64,000 nt of DNA, taken from an uncultured Sphingomonadaceae bacterium. GTDB lineage: Bacteria; Pseudomonadota; Alphaproteobacteria; Sphingomonadales; Sphingomonadaceae. The notes beneath the pieces were generated by a model. The model was not told the DNA's origin and made no database searches. It saw only the letters and a program-made list of their open reading frames with translations. Below, piece by piece: positions 16,559-25,414 of the stretch. The position numbers and the translations under genes were made by a program. Position 1 is the stretch's first letter. Every line of letters begins with the position of its first letter. The stretch is taken from NCBI GenBank assembly GCA_947488625.1, contig CANKZR010000001.1, forward strand, positions 434,001-498,000, written 5' to 3'.

Positions 16559-16768
16559 TTACTCGGAAGCCTGCGCCTGCTCTTCACCCGGATCCTGCGT
16601 GGGCACCTCGCCGGTAGGATCGGATTCGACCAGTTGCGCCACCTGGTCGTAGACCTCGGCATTCTGGTTCATCTGCTCTGCCACGGGCGGGTTCTGTTCA
16701 CCCACCTGGCGGAAGAACATGGAAGCATCGCGCAGCATCTTGGCGGCGAGTTCGGAATTGGTCGGCAT
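16559..16768 (-). CDS. Small conserved acidic protein, function unknown
   Basis: 69 residues, no signal peptide or membrane segment. The N-terminal two thirds are helical (MPTNSELAAKMLRDASMFFR, then EQMNQNAEVYDQVAQL) and the C-terminus is acidic and disordered (Pro/Glu/Gln-rich). A strong AGGAG precedes the ATG at eight bases, supporting real translation. I recall similar short proteins in sphingomonads, but no function. It lies downstream of clpX on the same strand, beyond a weak hairpin. Confidence 0.75.
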   Translation of the reverse strand: MPTNSELAAKMLRDASMFFRQVGEQNPPVAEQMNQNAEVYDQVAQLVESDPTGEVPTQDPGEEQAQASE

Positions 16769-16830
16769 AGTTGTAACTCCTAATGTTGCCCCGATAAGGG
16801 GTTAGTCAGGCGCCCGGATTTCAGGCGCAC

Positions 16831-16857
16831 GAAAGGGCGGCCCGGGGGGACCGCCCT
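16831..16857 (-). terminator. Possible weak terminator after clpX
   Basis: AGGGCGG (16834-16840) and CCGCCCT (16851-16857) form a 7-bp stem with a 10-base loop, followed on the minus strand by only TTTC. Some read-through into the small downstream gene is likely. Confidence 0.5.
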
Positions 16858-16906
16858 GTATTCCGGAAGATATGTGAAACCGGGTGGGAGGCGTGCGACA
16901 GTCCGA

Positions 16907-18178
16907 TTAGGCTGCCGCTTCCTTCTTCTTCCCGTTGTCGTTGGCCAGTACGCGGACGGGTTCCTTGCGGCCCTCCACCACGTCTGCATCGACGACCACT
17001 TCGGAAACGTCTTCCATGCTCGGCAGATCGAACATGGTATCGAGCAGCAGGCCTTCCACGATGGAACGCAGGCCGCGCGCACCGGTCTTGCGCTTGATGG
17101 CGCGCTTGGCGATAGCTTCCAACGCCTCGTCGGTAAAGGTAAGGTCTACCTCCTCCAGTTCGAACAACTTCTGGTATTGCTTGACCAGCGCGTTCTTCGG
17201 CTCCTTCAGGATCGTCACCAGCGCATCGGTATCGAGATCGTGCAGCGTGGCGATGACCGGCAGACGACCCACGAATTCGGGGATAAGCCCGAACTTGAGC
17301 AGGTCTTCCGGCTCGCACTTCTCCAGCATCTCGCCGATCTTGGCCTTGGTGGGGTCTTCCACGTTGGCACCAAAACCGATGGACCGTTTCTGCAAACGGT
17401 CGCCGATGATCTTTTCGAGACCGGCAAATGCGCCGCCCACGATGAACAGGATGTTGGTGGTGTCCACCTGCAGGAATTCCTGCTGCGGATGCTTGCGCCC
17501 ACCCTGCGGGGGAACCGAAGCGGTGGTGCCTTCCATCAGCTTCAGCAGAGCCTGCTGCACGCCTTCGCCCGACACGTCGCGGGTGATGGAAGGATTTTCC
17601 GCCTTGCGGGTAATCTTGTCGATCTCGTCGATATAGACGATACCCTGCTGCGCCTTCTCGACATTGTAGTCGGACGACTGGAGCAGCTTGAGGATGATGT
17701 TCTCCACATCCTCGCCCACGTAACCGGCTTCGGTCAGCGTGGTGGCATCGGCCATGGTAAAGGGCACGTCGAACGTGCGTGCCAGCGTCTGCGCCAGCAG
17801 GGTCTTACCGCTGCCGGTGGGGCCAACGAGAAGGATATTGGACTTTGCCAGTTCAACATCGTTGCCCTTGCCGGAATGCTTCAGACGCTTGTAGTGATTG
17901 TGCACCGCAACCGAGAGTACGCGCTTGGCACGCTCCTGGCCGATCACGTAATCGTTCAGCGTGTCGCAAATCTCGATAGGGGCGGGAACGCCGCCATCCT
18001 TGCGACCGCCCAGGCCACTCTTGGCCTCTTCGCGGATAATGTCGTTGCACAGTTCCACGCATTCATCGCAAATGAACACGGTGGGTCCTGCAATCAGTTT
18101 GCGAACCTCGTGCTGGCTCTTGCCGCAGAAGCTGCAATAGAGAGTGCTTTTGCTATCGGTTCCGCTCAACTTGGTCAT
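16907..18178 (-). CDS. clpX: ATP-dependent Clp protease ATP-binding subunit ClpX
   Basis: 423 residues, the normal ClpX length. The N-terminal C4 zinc-binding domain (CSFC and CDEC) precedes an AAA+ module with [17 protein letters not shown], and the sensor-2/RKH-region residues [12 protein letters not shown]. ClpX unfolds tagged substrates such as ssrA-tagged proteins and CtrA and feeds them to ClpP. A GAAGG precedes the ATG. clpP lies upstream on the same strand, 213 bases away and beyond a hairpin, so clpX may have its own promoter. Confidence 0.98.
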   Translation of the reverse strand: MTKLSGTDSKSTLYCSFCGKSQHEVRKLIAGPTVFICDECVELCNDIIREEAKSGLGGRKDGGVPAPIEICDTLNDYVIGQERAKRVLSVAVHNHYKRLKHSGKGNDVELAKSNILLVGPTGSGKTLLAQTLARTFDVPFTMADATTLTEAGYVGEDVENIILKLLQSSDYNVEKAQQGIVYIDEIDKITRKAENPSITRDVSGEGVQQALLKLMEGTTASVPPQGGRKHPQQEFLQVDTTNILFIVGGAFAGLEKIIGDRLQKRSIGFGANVEDPTKAKIGEMLEKCEPEDLLKFGLIPEFVGRLPVIATLHDLDTDALVTILKEPKNALVKQYQKLFELEEVDLTFTDEALEAIAKRAIKRKTGARGLRSIVEGLLLDTMFDLPSMEDVSEVVVDADVVEGRKEPVRVLANDNGKKKEAAA

Positions 18179-18339
18179 AACCTTCGTCCTATGCGCCCGG
18201 TCCGGTGCCTTACAATAGCACGGGGCGCGGGAGAATCAGCCTACCAATCTAGGGCAGGCGCGCTGAATATCAATCGAATGAACCCTAGCATCCCCGGCTT
18301 GCGCCAGCCTGAAGGGACAGGGTTGCCAAAATACTACAG
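18179..18339. other. clpP-clpX intergenic region
   Basis: Apart from the clpP hairpin at its right edge, I see no gene or repeat here. It presumably holds a clpX promoter reading leftward; no confident -35/-10 pair was found. Confidence 0.4.
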
Positions 18340-18383
18340 CCCGCACGCCACTGGTTGACCTTTGGAAACACCAGGGGTGCGGG
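18340..18383 (-). terminator. Large hairpin downstream of clpP
   Basis: CCCGCAC (18340-18346) pairs with GTGCGGG (18377-18383), enclosing a second stem between ACTGGT and ACCAG. On the minus strand it begins nine bases after the clpP stop and is followed by a moderately T-rich stretch (GTATTTTGG). Either a partial terminator or a processing hairpin between clpP and clpX. Confidence 0.6.
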
Positions 18384-18391
18384 CCGCGCGA

Positions 18392-19087
18392 TTACTCGCT
18401 TTCCTTGGTCGGTGCGCCGCCCGTACCATCGCGATCGTGTTCCGAATCGTCCTTCGGGCGATGCGCGAAAACCGCATCGACGATGCCGAACTTCTTGGCT
18501 TCGTCTGCCTCAAGGAACGTGTCGCGATCCATTGCTTTCTCGATATCGGTCAGGCTCTGGCCGGTGTACTCGACGTAGAGATCGTTCATCCGCTTGCGAA
18601 TCCGCAGGATTTCGCGCGCCTGGATCTCGATATCGGAAGCCATGCCGCGTGCGCCGCCGCTCGGCTGGTGAACCATCACGCGCGCATTGGGCAGGGCCAC
18701 GCGCATGCCCGGTTCGCCCGCTGCCAGCAGGAAGCTGCCCATGGAGGCAGCCTGGCCCACCACGACGGTGCGGACCTTGGGCTTGATGTACTGCATGGTA
18801 TCGTGGATCGCCATGCCAGCCGTCACCACGCCGCCGGGCGAGTTGATGTACATGGAGATGTCCTGCGAGTTCTCGCTTTCGAGGAACAGCAGCTGGGCGA
18901 CGATCAGGCTTGCCATATTGTCTTCCACCTGACCGGTGACGAAGACGATACGCTCGCGCAGCAGGCGACTGAAAATATCGAAGCTGCGCTCTCCGCGGCT
19001 GGTCGATTCGACGACGACGGGCACAAGGGCGCCGGTGACGGGGTCGGTGGTAAAACGGTCTTTGTTGTCGCCGAACAGGTCGAACAT
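18392..19087 (-). CDS. clpP: ATP-dependent Clp protease proteolytic subunit ClpP
   Basis: 231 residues. The catalytic triad motifs are present: the serine in [10 protein letters not shown], the histidine in VMVHQPSGG, and the later aspartate in [12 protein letters not shown]. It assembles into a 14-mer chamber driven by ClpX or ClpA. The protein has a slightly extended N-terminus ([18 protein letters not shown]) and a charged C-terminal tail beyond the usual length. The ATG at 19087 is preceded by AAGGACC. An RpoH-like promoter lies about 30 bases upstream. Confidence 0.97.
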   Translation of the reverse strand: MFDLFGDNKDRFTTDPVTGALVPVVVESTSRGERSFDIFSRLLRERIVFVTGQVEDNMASLIVAQLLFLESENSQDISMYINSPGGVVTAGMAIHDTMQYIKPKVRTVVVGQAASMGSFLLAAGEPGMRVALPNARVMVHQPSGGARGMASDIEIQAREILRIRKRMNDLYVEYTGQSLTDIEKAMDRDTFLEADEAKKFGIVDAVFAHRPKDDSEHDRDGTGGAPTKESE

Positions 19088-19118
19088 GCGTGGTCCTTCT
19101 CTCGTGTTTGCGGAGCCT

Positions 19119-19147
19119 ATGTCGCGTTTTGCGGCTGCGGGTTCAAG
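19119..19147 (-). promoter_or_regulatory. clpP: Candidate heat-shock (RpoH) promoter of clpP
   Basis: On the minus strand, CTTGAA (19147-19142), itself within CCCCCTTGAACC, is followed after 17 bases by CGACAT (19124-19119), about 32 bases before the clpP ATG. The -35 is an excellent match to the RpoH CTTGAA consensus; the -10 is weaker. Confidence 0.5.
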
Positions 19148-19321
19148 GGGGTGTGGGCACAAGGCCTTCAGATTCCGTTTAAGAGGCCCTTGTCGATCCG
19201 TGTGGGTAGTTAGTCGTTTGATCGGCAGATGAACGACGTTGGTCGAAGATGGGCGGCAAGGCCTGCAAGTTTCCCCTGTAACCACCACGATTACAAATGT
19301 GGTTGAGGGACAGGACTGATC

Positions 19322-21421
19322 TTGCGCAATTATCTTACCAGCGTTGCTGCGATAGCCCTGGTCGTGGCAGCACATCCCGCAGAGGCACAGGATGCAGCGA
19401 CCGCGAGTGAGCCGGACGATATCGCCGAGGCGCCGGACGCGATCGATACCGCCAGCGGCAAGCGGGTGTTCCTGCCTTCCGATTTTGCGCGCTTTGCCCC
19501 GCGCAACGCGCTCGACATGCTGGGCGAGGTGCCGGGCTTCACAGTTCGGGGAGAGGACGGACAGCGCGGGCTAGGGCAGGCAAGCGCCAACGTGCTGATC
19601 GACGGTGCCCGGATCACCAACAAGTCCGAAGGTATCTTCACCCAGCTCCAGCGTATCGGCACCGACCGCGTGGCGCGTATCGAGATCGTGGAAGGTGCGA
19701 CACTGGGCATCGCGGGCCTTTCGGGACAGGTCGCCAATGTCATAACTCGTCCCGATCCCTTGAGTGGCCGCTTTACCTATCGCGCCGGGTTTCGTCCCAA
19801 ATATGCCGATCCCAGCTTCATCGGTGGGGAGGTTTCGCTCAGTGGCACCGGCGACACGCTGGAATGGACGGTGGCCCTGGCCAATGGCGTGGGGCGCGGT
19901 GCATCCGGCGGAGGGGAGGCCTTCATTTTCGATCGAGACGGCGTACTGTTGGAAACGCGCGATATCCGCACGCAGTTCAATGGAGATTTTCCGCGCGTCT
20001 CGGGACAGGTGCAATGGACCAGTCCGGGGGGTATGGTGATCAATGCCAACGGCAATTATCGCCGGGAATACGAGAATTTCACAGACGACCAATTTCGTGA
20101 TCTCACCATCGGCGTGGACCGCCAGCGCAATTTCGAAAATCGCAATCGGGGCTGGGCCTATGAATTGGGCGGCGATATCCAGGTCGGCTTGGGACCCGGC
20201 AAGCTGAAGCTGATCGGGCTGGAACGCTACAACCGTAATCGGGGACGCTCCGATTCAATCCTCGTGTTCGAGGACGGCAGGGCCGATGTCGGCAACCGTT
20301 TCGCATCCTTCACGCAAAGCGGGGAGCGGATAGGCAGGGCCGAGTACAGCTGGGCCATGCTGGGCGGCGATTGGCAACTGGATACAGAAGCCGCGTTCAA
20401 CCGGCTGGATCGCACGGCGCAATTGTTCAACCTGGACCAATCGGGCGATTTCGTGAAGATCGAATTTCCCAACGGAACCGGCGGCGTGACTGAAGACCGC
20501 TACGAAACCATCCTGACGCACAGCCGCTCGCTGGGAGATGGCCTCTCGTTGCAGATCGGTGCCGGTGCTGAATGGTCCACCATTTCCCAATCTGGCGCGG
20601 GCGGGCTGACCCGCAGTTTCTGGCGCCCGAAAGGCTCGCTCAACCTCGCTTGGCAAGTGGAACAGGGGCTGGACCTGTCGCTGCAAGTGGCGCGCACTGT
20701 CGGCCAGCTATCGTTTGGCGATTTTCTTGCCAGCGTTTCGCTCAACCAGGATCAGATGAATGCCGGAAATGTGGAACTTGTACCCCCGCAAACATGGGAG
20801 ATCGATTTCGAGGCGGTGAAAGACTTGGGCAAATGGGGCAGCACGGAGCTGACCGTTTTCGCCCGGCTGATCGAGGACTACATCGAATTCATCCCGGTCG
20901 AGGGCGGGCTGGAAACACGCGGCAATATCGATAGCGCGACGCTTTACGGCATCCGCTGGAACAGCACTTTCCAGCTGGAACGCATCGGCTTTACCGGCGC
21001 CCAGCTGGAAGTGACGCTGCAACTGGAAGAGAGCGAATTGACCGACCCGCTGACTGGCGAAATGCGCAGCTTCGGCGGCCATCAGGACCGGGAGGTGGAC
21101 GTGGAATTGCGGCACGATGTTCCGGGCAGCAACTGGGCATGGGGGGCAGGCCTCGAATACAACCATACGCTGCCCTATTTCCGGCTGGGCGAGACCGGTT
21201 TCAACTACGAAGGCCCCACCTACACCTATGCCTTCATCGAACATAAGGACGTGTTCGGGATGACCGCCAATCTCTCCGTCTTCAACCTGACCGATGGGCG
21301 CGCGGTGCAGGATCGTTTCGTCTACGAAGGATATCGCGATCGCTCGCCGTTGCTGTTTCGCGAGACACAGGATCTCTCGGTGCAGCCGATTTTCAACTTT
21401 CGGCTGACGGGCGACTTCTAG
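19322..21421 (+). CDS. TonB-dependent receptor (short plug-domain type), paralogue A
   Basis: 699 residues with a signal peptide (cleavage near AAHPAEA). The plug domain spans about residues 45-150, including [34 protein letters not shown] and [22 protein letters not shown]; the rest is a beta-barrel ending in Phe (LTGDF). It would import a ligand across the outer membrane with TonB/ExbBD energy. No clear TonB box is visible. The TTG start follows GAGGGACAGGA and places the signal peptide correctly. It is a paralogue of the receptor at 23168; a secreted amidase lies between them, suggesting a shared amide- or peptide-containing substrate. Confidence 0.87.
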   Translation: MRNYLTSVAAIALVVAAHPAEAQDAATASEPDDIAEAPDAIDTASGKRVFLPSDFARFAPRNALDMLGEVPGFTVRGEDGQRGLGQASANVLIDGARITNKSEGIFTQLQRIGTDRVARIEIVEGATLGIAGLSGQVANVITRPDPLSGRFTYRAGFRPKYADPSFIGGEVSLSGTGDTLEWTVALANGVGRGASGGGEAFIFDRDGVLLETRDIRTQFNGDFPRVSGQVQWTSPGGMVINANGNYRREYENFTDDQFRDLTIGVDRQRNFENRNRGWAYELGGDIQVGLGPGKLKLIGLERYNRNRGRSDSILVFEDGRADVGNRFASFTQSGERIGRAEYSWAMLGGDWQLDTEAAFNRLDRTAQLFNLDQSGDFVKIEFPNGTGGVTEDRYETILTHSRSLGDGLSLQIGAGAEWSTISQSGAGGLTRSFWRPKGSLNLAWQVEQGLDLSLQVARTVGQLSFGDFLASVSLNQDQMNAGNVELVPPQTWEIDFEAVKDLGKWGSTELTVFARLIEDYIEFIPVEGGLETRGNIDSATLYGIRWNSTFQLERIGFTGAQLEVTLQLEESELTDPLTGEMRSFGGHQDREVDVELRHDVPGSNWAWGAGLEYNHTLPYFRLGETGFNYEGPTYTYAFIEHKDVFGMTANLSVFNLTDGRAVQDRFVYEGYRDRSPLLFRETQDLSVQPIFNFRLTGDF

Positions 21422-21498
21422 ACCGTCGTCGCAGCTTGTCGGCTGACAGCATGCGATCGCTGGTTGCCAGTCGTCCGGCTGTTGACCACAAGGGACGG

Positions 21499-23070
21499 AT
21501 GAAGAACCCCCTGTCGGTCGTGCTAGGCGCGGCATCGCTATCCCTTTCAGCCTGCGCGGCTCCTGCCGCATACGAGAGGCAGAGCGACGAGGCCCAAATC
21601 GCCGGGATTGGCGATATTGCTGAGGGTCAGGCCGAGGTATCCGGGCAGCCTTTGGTCATCGACCCATGGACCGGGAGATCGTCCCGCGAAGTCCGGCGGT
21701 TGGACGAGACTCTCAACGCGCTGATCGTCTTCGATCCTTCGGTTCTGGAAGCGCCGCAGGTGCCTGGCACGCTGCTGGAAGGGCGCACCGTGCTGATAAA
21801 GGACAACATCGAAACAAGGGAGTGGGCGACCACGGCGGGAAGCCTCGCGCTGACTGAAAATGTTACGGGCCGCGATGCCACGCTGGTGGCCAACCTGCGC
21901 GAAAACGGAGGATTGGTGTTGGGCAAGACCAACCTTTCCGAATGGGCCAATTTCCGCAGCACGAATTCCTCCAGCGGGTGGAGCGCTGTGGGCGGGCAAA
22001 CGCGCAATCCTCATGCCATCGATCGCAATCCGTGCGGATCGTCGAGTGGCAGCTGCGCTGCGGTGGCGGCGGGCTTTGCCTGGGCGGCCATCGGTACGGA
22101 AACCGACGGGTCCATCACGTGTCCCGCCAGCGTGAACGGCGTCGTGGGTTTCAAACCCACGGTCGGCATGGTCAGCCGCACCCATGTCATACCGATCAGC
22201 GCCAGCCAGGATACCGCCGGGCCAATGGCCCGCAGCGTAGAGGATGCTGCACTCTTGCTTAGCGCTATCGCGGGCAGCGATCCGCTGGACCCCGCAACGC
22301 AGGATGCCAATAGCCACGCTGTCAATTTCGCCGACGGGATCGAGAAATCTTCACTGGACGGCGTGCGGATCGGGGTGGTGCGAGGCCGCGACGGTGGTTT
22401 CCAACCGCTCGGCCAGCTGTATGAGCAGGCACTGTCCGATCTGCGCCGCGCAGGGGCAGTGCTGGTCGATATCGAATACAGTCCAAGCCAAGAGCTGGGG
22501 CAGAACGAATACACGGTGCTTTTGTACGAATTCCAGCGCGACATCGGACGCTATCTGCAAGGCTCACCTGCCGACATTCCGGCGCGTTCCCTGAAAGACC
22601 TGATCGATTTCAATGCCGTGCACGCCCTGTCCGAGATGCGCTGGTTCGGCCAGGAAATTTTCGAAATGGCGTTGGAAACGACGGATGAGGATGCCTATTC
22701 GCGGGCGCTGGCAACGTCCCGCACGCTGGCGCGGCAAGAAGGGATTGACCGCCTGCTGGCCGAGAACGAGGTCGCTTTCCTGATTGCTCCGACACGCGGC
22801 CCGGCGTGGAATATCGACCTGGTACTGGGCGACAACTTCACCGGCGGCATCGGTATCGGCAGTCTTGCCGCCGTTGCAGGCTACCCGCACCTAACCGTGC
22901 CGATGGGCCATGTGGAGGGCCTGCCGGTGGGCCTGTCCTTCATCGGCGCGCAGTGGGATGATCGTGCGATACTGCACGCAGGGGCTGCGTACGAACGCGC
23001 ACGATCGGTGGCGATTCCTGCACCCGGCTTTTCGCCTTGGGAACCGTGGGGCGCCACCGATAGCGACTGA
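21499..23070 (+). CDS. Amidase-signature family enzyme, predicted lipoprotein
   Basis: 523 residues. The N-terminus is a lipoprotein signal with C19 in a LSAC lipobox, so the enzyme is exported and probably membrane-anchored, unlike cytoplasmic GatA. The amidase-signature catalytic set is visible: lysine in LIKDNIET, the cis-serine in GSSSGSCAAVA, and the nucleophilic serine in GTETDGSITCPAS. It would hydrolyse an amide bond of an imported or periplasmic compound. ATG at 21499 chosen for the signal peptide; AAGGGA lies just upstream. It sits 78 bases after receptor A and 97 bases before receptor B, all rightward, so one operon is likely. Confidence 0.88.
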   Translation: MKNPLSVVLGAASLSLSACAAPAAYERQSDEAQIAGIGDIAEGQAEVSGQPLVIDPWTGRSSREVRRLDETLNALIVFDPSVLEAPQVPGTLLEGRTVLIKDNIETREWATTAGSLALTENVTGRDATLVANLRENGGLVLGKTNLSEWANFRSTNSSSGWSAVGGQTRNPHAIDRNPCGSSSGSCAAVAAGFAWAAIGTETDGSITCPASVNGVVGFKPTVGMVSRTHVIPISASQDTAGPMARSVEDAALLLSAIAGSDPLDPATQDANSHAVNFADGIEKSSLDGVRIGVVRGRDGGFQPLGQLYEQALSDLRRAGAVLVDIEYSPSQELGQNEYTVLLYEFQRDIGRYLQGSPADIPARSLKDLIDFNAVHALSEMRWFGQEIFEMALETTDEDAYSRALATSRTLARQEGIDRLLAENEVAFLIAPTRGPAWNIDLVLGDNFTGGIGIGSLAAVAGYPHLTVPMGHVEGLPVGLSFIGAQWDDRAILHAGAAYERARSVAIPAPGFSPWEPWGATDSD

Positions 23071-23167
23071 CAGCAAGCCAGGGTGCGGGCGCCTGCATCC
23101 CTTTGCTTTACCTACCAGTTTATTTGGCTTAGCTGGCCGGACTAAATGAATCAGGAGTGCAGTTCGC

Positions 23168-25285
23168 GTGTCTTTTCGTCGTTCGCAGACCGGCCATATG
23201 GCGCTGGCTGTGGCACTCCTATTTGTGGCAGCGCCCGCATTCGCGCAAGACCTAGATCCAAGCGATGCCGGGCCACCCGACGCCGTGGAAGTGCCGCCGG
23301 CAGAGCAGGCAGCCTCCCGCGCGGCTGTGCGCGAAACCTATTTCCCTGAAGATTTCGAGCGCTTTGCACCGCGTAACGCCGCCGACCTGATCGAGGAAAT
23401 TCCCGGTTTCGAAATCGACGGTGACGGCGGGGGGCGCGGGTTCGGACAGGCGCAGGAAAACCTCCTGATCAACGGCAGCCGCATTTCCAGCAAGTCCACC
23501 AGCACGGCGGAGCAGCTGGCGCGCATCCCGGTCAGTAATGTGATCCGCATAGAAGTTGTCGATGGAGCAACGCTGGACATTCCCGGCCTCTCGGGCCGCG
23601 TGGCCAATATCATCGTCGAGCAGGGTAGCCTGTCGGGGCAGTTCGAATGGCAGCCGGAATTCAATTCCGGAATTGCCAGACCCAACCTGTTCGAGGGTGA
23701 GATTTCACTTTCGGGTACGACGGGCCCTGTGGATTACACGCTCGCGATTGAGAACGAGGCTTTCACGCGCGGCTCGCGGGGGCCGGCGATTTTCACCGAT
23801 GCCGTGGGGGTGGATGTACGCGACAACCTGTCTCTCGGAGAATTCGATCGCCCGACGCTGAACGGACAGTTCCAGTTCGACCTTGGACCCAGTGTAACGG
23901 CAAATTTGAACGTGAGCGGCGGAATTGCCCGCTTCCGCAGTGAAGAGGAAGAGCGACGCATCGAAACCAGCCCGCGCGATCCTTTTTTCGAGCGATTCTT
24001 CGCCAGCAATGACGAATGGTTCTACGAATTGGGCGCCGATATCGAATTCCCCCTCGGGCCGGGCCGGTTGAAGCTGATCGGGCTGGAAGCATTCGAGAAC
24101 AGCGATTTCGTTACGCGCTCGCTTCTCGACCTTGGAGACGATCCGACCACCGGTACACAGTTTGCACGGGTTCGGGATGAAGGAGAGCGTATCGGGCGCG
24201 CCGAATACGGTTGGGGCTTCTGGGGCGCGGACTGGCAATTGTCGGGCGAGGCGGCGTTCAATCGGCTGGACCAGGTGGGTCGCCTGTTCGCCTATGACGC
24301 AGCAGAGCAGCAATATGTCGAAATCCCGTTTCCAGCGGGCGCAGGCGGGGTGCGCGAGGATCGCTATGAGGCATTGCTGAGTGTAGGCTTCCCCTTGAGC
24401 GAAACACTGTCGCTGCAACTGGTAGGCGGGGGCGAATACTCGCAGATTGCGCAGACCGGGGCCAACGCCCTGTCGCGCAGTTTCCAGCGTCCCAAAGGTA
24501 CGGTCAATATCGCCTGGGCACCGGCGGAAGGGCTCGATCTCAATCTGGAAATCGCGCGCCGCGTGGGGCAGCTGAACTTTGGCGACTTCCTCGCCAGCGT
24601 GAACCTGACCGAGGACCAGGCCAATGCAGGCAACAACAATCTGCGTCCGCAGCAGAACTGGGATATCACACTCGAGATCGCCAGGAACTTCGGCCCGTGG
24701 GGCTCTGCAACGCTTACCGTGTTCGACGAGCGGATCGAGGATCTGGTCCTGATCGTACCCGTGAGGGGCGGAGGCGAAGCGCGCGGCAATATCGACAGCG
24801 CGCGTCGCTATGGTGTCACTCTCAACGGCAGGCTGGAGATGGAGCCATTGGGCGTGCGCGGTGCACAGTTGGACGTGCGTATCGAAATCGAGGATTCAGA
24901 TCTTGTCGATCCGGTTACCGCCATCGACAGGCGCTTCGACGGGAACGATCCCTTTCAGATCGAGCTGGATTTCCGGCACGATATTCCGGAAACCGATCTC
25001 GCCTGGGGCTTCGGTTTTCGAGATACCGAACGTGCGCCGTTCTTCCGCGTGCGCGAGGTTCTGTTCGACTACTCGCCCAGCACTTACGGATCGGTATTCG
25101 TGGAGCACAAGGACGTGCTGGGAACGACGGTGAGTGCGCGCGTGGACAATGTATTGGATGGTGACAACACGCTGTTGCGGACGGTATTCGACGGTCCTCG
25201 CGATGTATCGCCGGTGCTGTTTACCGAAAATCGGCGCCGCAGCATCGGCCAGACCGTGCGCATCACCGTGGCGGGCAGCTTCTGA
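23168..25285 (+). CDS. TonB-dependent receptor (short plug-domain type), paralogue B
   Basis: 705 residues, signal peptide ending AAPAFAQ. The plug domain (FERFAPRNAADLIEEIPGF, NLLINGSRISSKSTST, IEVVDGATLDIPGLSGRVANII) and a barrel ending in Phe (VAGSF) follow receptor A along the whole length, for example RPKGTVNIAW against [10 protein letters not shown] and [15 protein letters not shown] against [15 protein letters not shown]. Duplicated and diverged, probably to bind related ligands. The GTG start follows GGAG at ten bases. The gene ends before a hairpin shared with the convergent trigger-factor gene. Confidence 0.87.
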   Translation: MSFRRSQTGHMALAVALLFVAAPAFAQDLDPSDAGPPDAVEVPPAEQAASRAAVRETYFPEDFERFAPRNAADLIEEIPGFEIDGDGGGRGFGQAQENLLINGSRISSKSTSTAEQLARIPVSNVIRIEVVDGATLDIPGLSGRVANIIVEQGSLSGQFEWQPEFNSGIARPNLFEGEISLSGTTGPVDYTLAIENEAFTRGSRGPAIFTDAVGVDVRDNLSLGEFDRPTLNGQFQFDLGPSVTANLNVSGGIARFRSEEEERRIETSPRDPFFERFFASNDEWFYELGADIEFPLGPGRLKLIGLEAFENSDFVTRSLLDLGDDPTTGTQFARVRDEGERIGRAEYGWGFWGADWQLSGEAAFNRLDQVGRLFAYDAAEQQYVEIPFPAGAGGVREDRYEALLSVGFPLSETLSLQLVGGGEYSQIAQTGANALSRSFQRPKGTVNIAWAPAEGLDLNLEIARRVGQLNFGDFLASVNLTEDQANAGNNNLRPQQNWDITLEIARNFGPWGSATLTVFDERIEDLVLIVPVRGGGEARGNIDSARRYGVTLNGRLEMEPLGVRGAQLDVRIEIEDSDLVDPVTAIDRRFDGNDPFQIELDFRHDIPETDLAWGFGFRDTERAPFFRVREVLFDYSPSTYGSVFVEHKDVLGTTVSARVDNVLDGDNTLLRTVFDGPRDVSPVLFTENRRRSIGQTVRITVAGSF

Positions 25286-25322
25286 AACAACAAACCTCCC
25301 CTCGCTGAACGCGTGGGGAGGT
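25285..25322. terminator. Intrinsic terminator between receptor B and trigger factor
   Basis: ACCTCCCC (25294-25301) pairs with GGGGAGGT (25315-25322). On the minus strand it is followed by TTTGTTGTTT, so it works best for the leftward tig transcript, and possibly also for the rightward receptor operon. A second hairpin (25378-25403, CTCCCC with a TGCCA/TGGCA inner stem) lies closer to the tig stop but has no T-run. Confidence 0.75.
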
Positions 25323-25414
25323 CTGGTTCTTCTACGATGCGGAAGCGCGCCGAAGGCGGCTCCACTGTCAGGTCGCGCTCCCCCATGCCACTGGCACGGG
25401 GAGACGAGCACGCC

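Noticed and set aside
16874-18358. Long open frame opposite clpX that could look like a ~490-residue protein
   Set aside because: It is antisense to the well-supported clpX coding sequence, has no domain pattern or ribosome-binding site, and arises from GC-rich codon bias.
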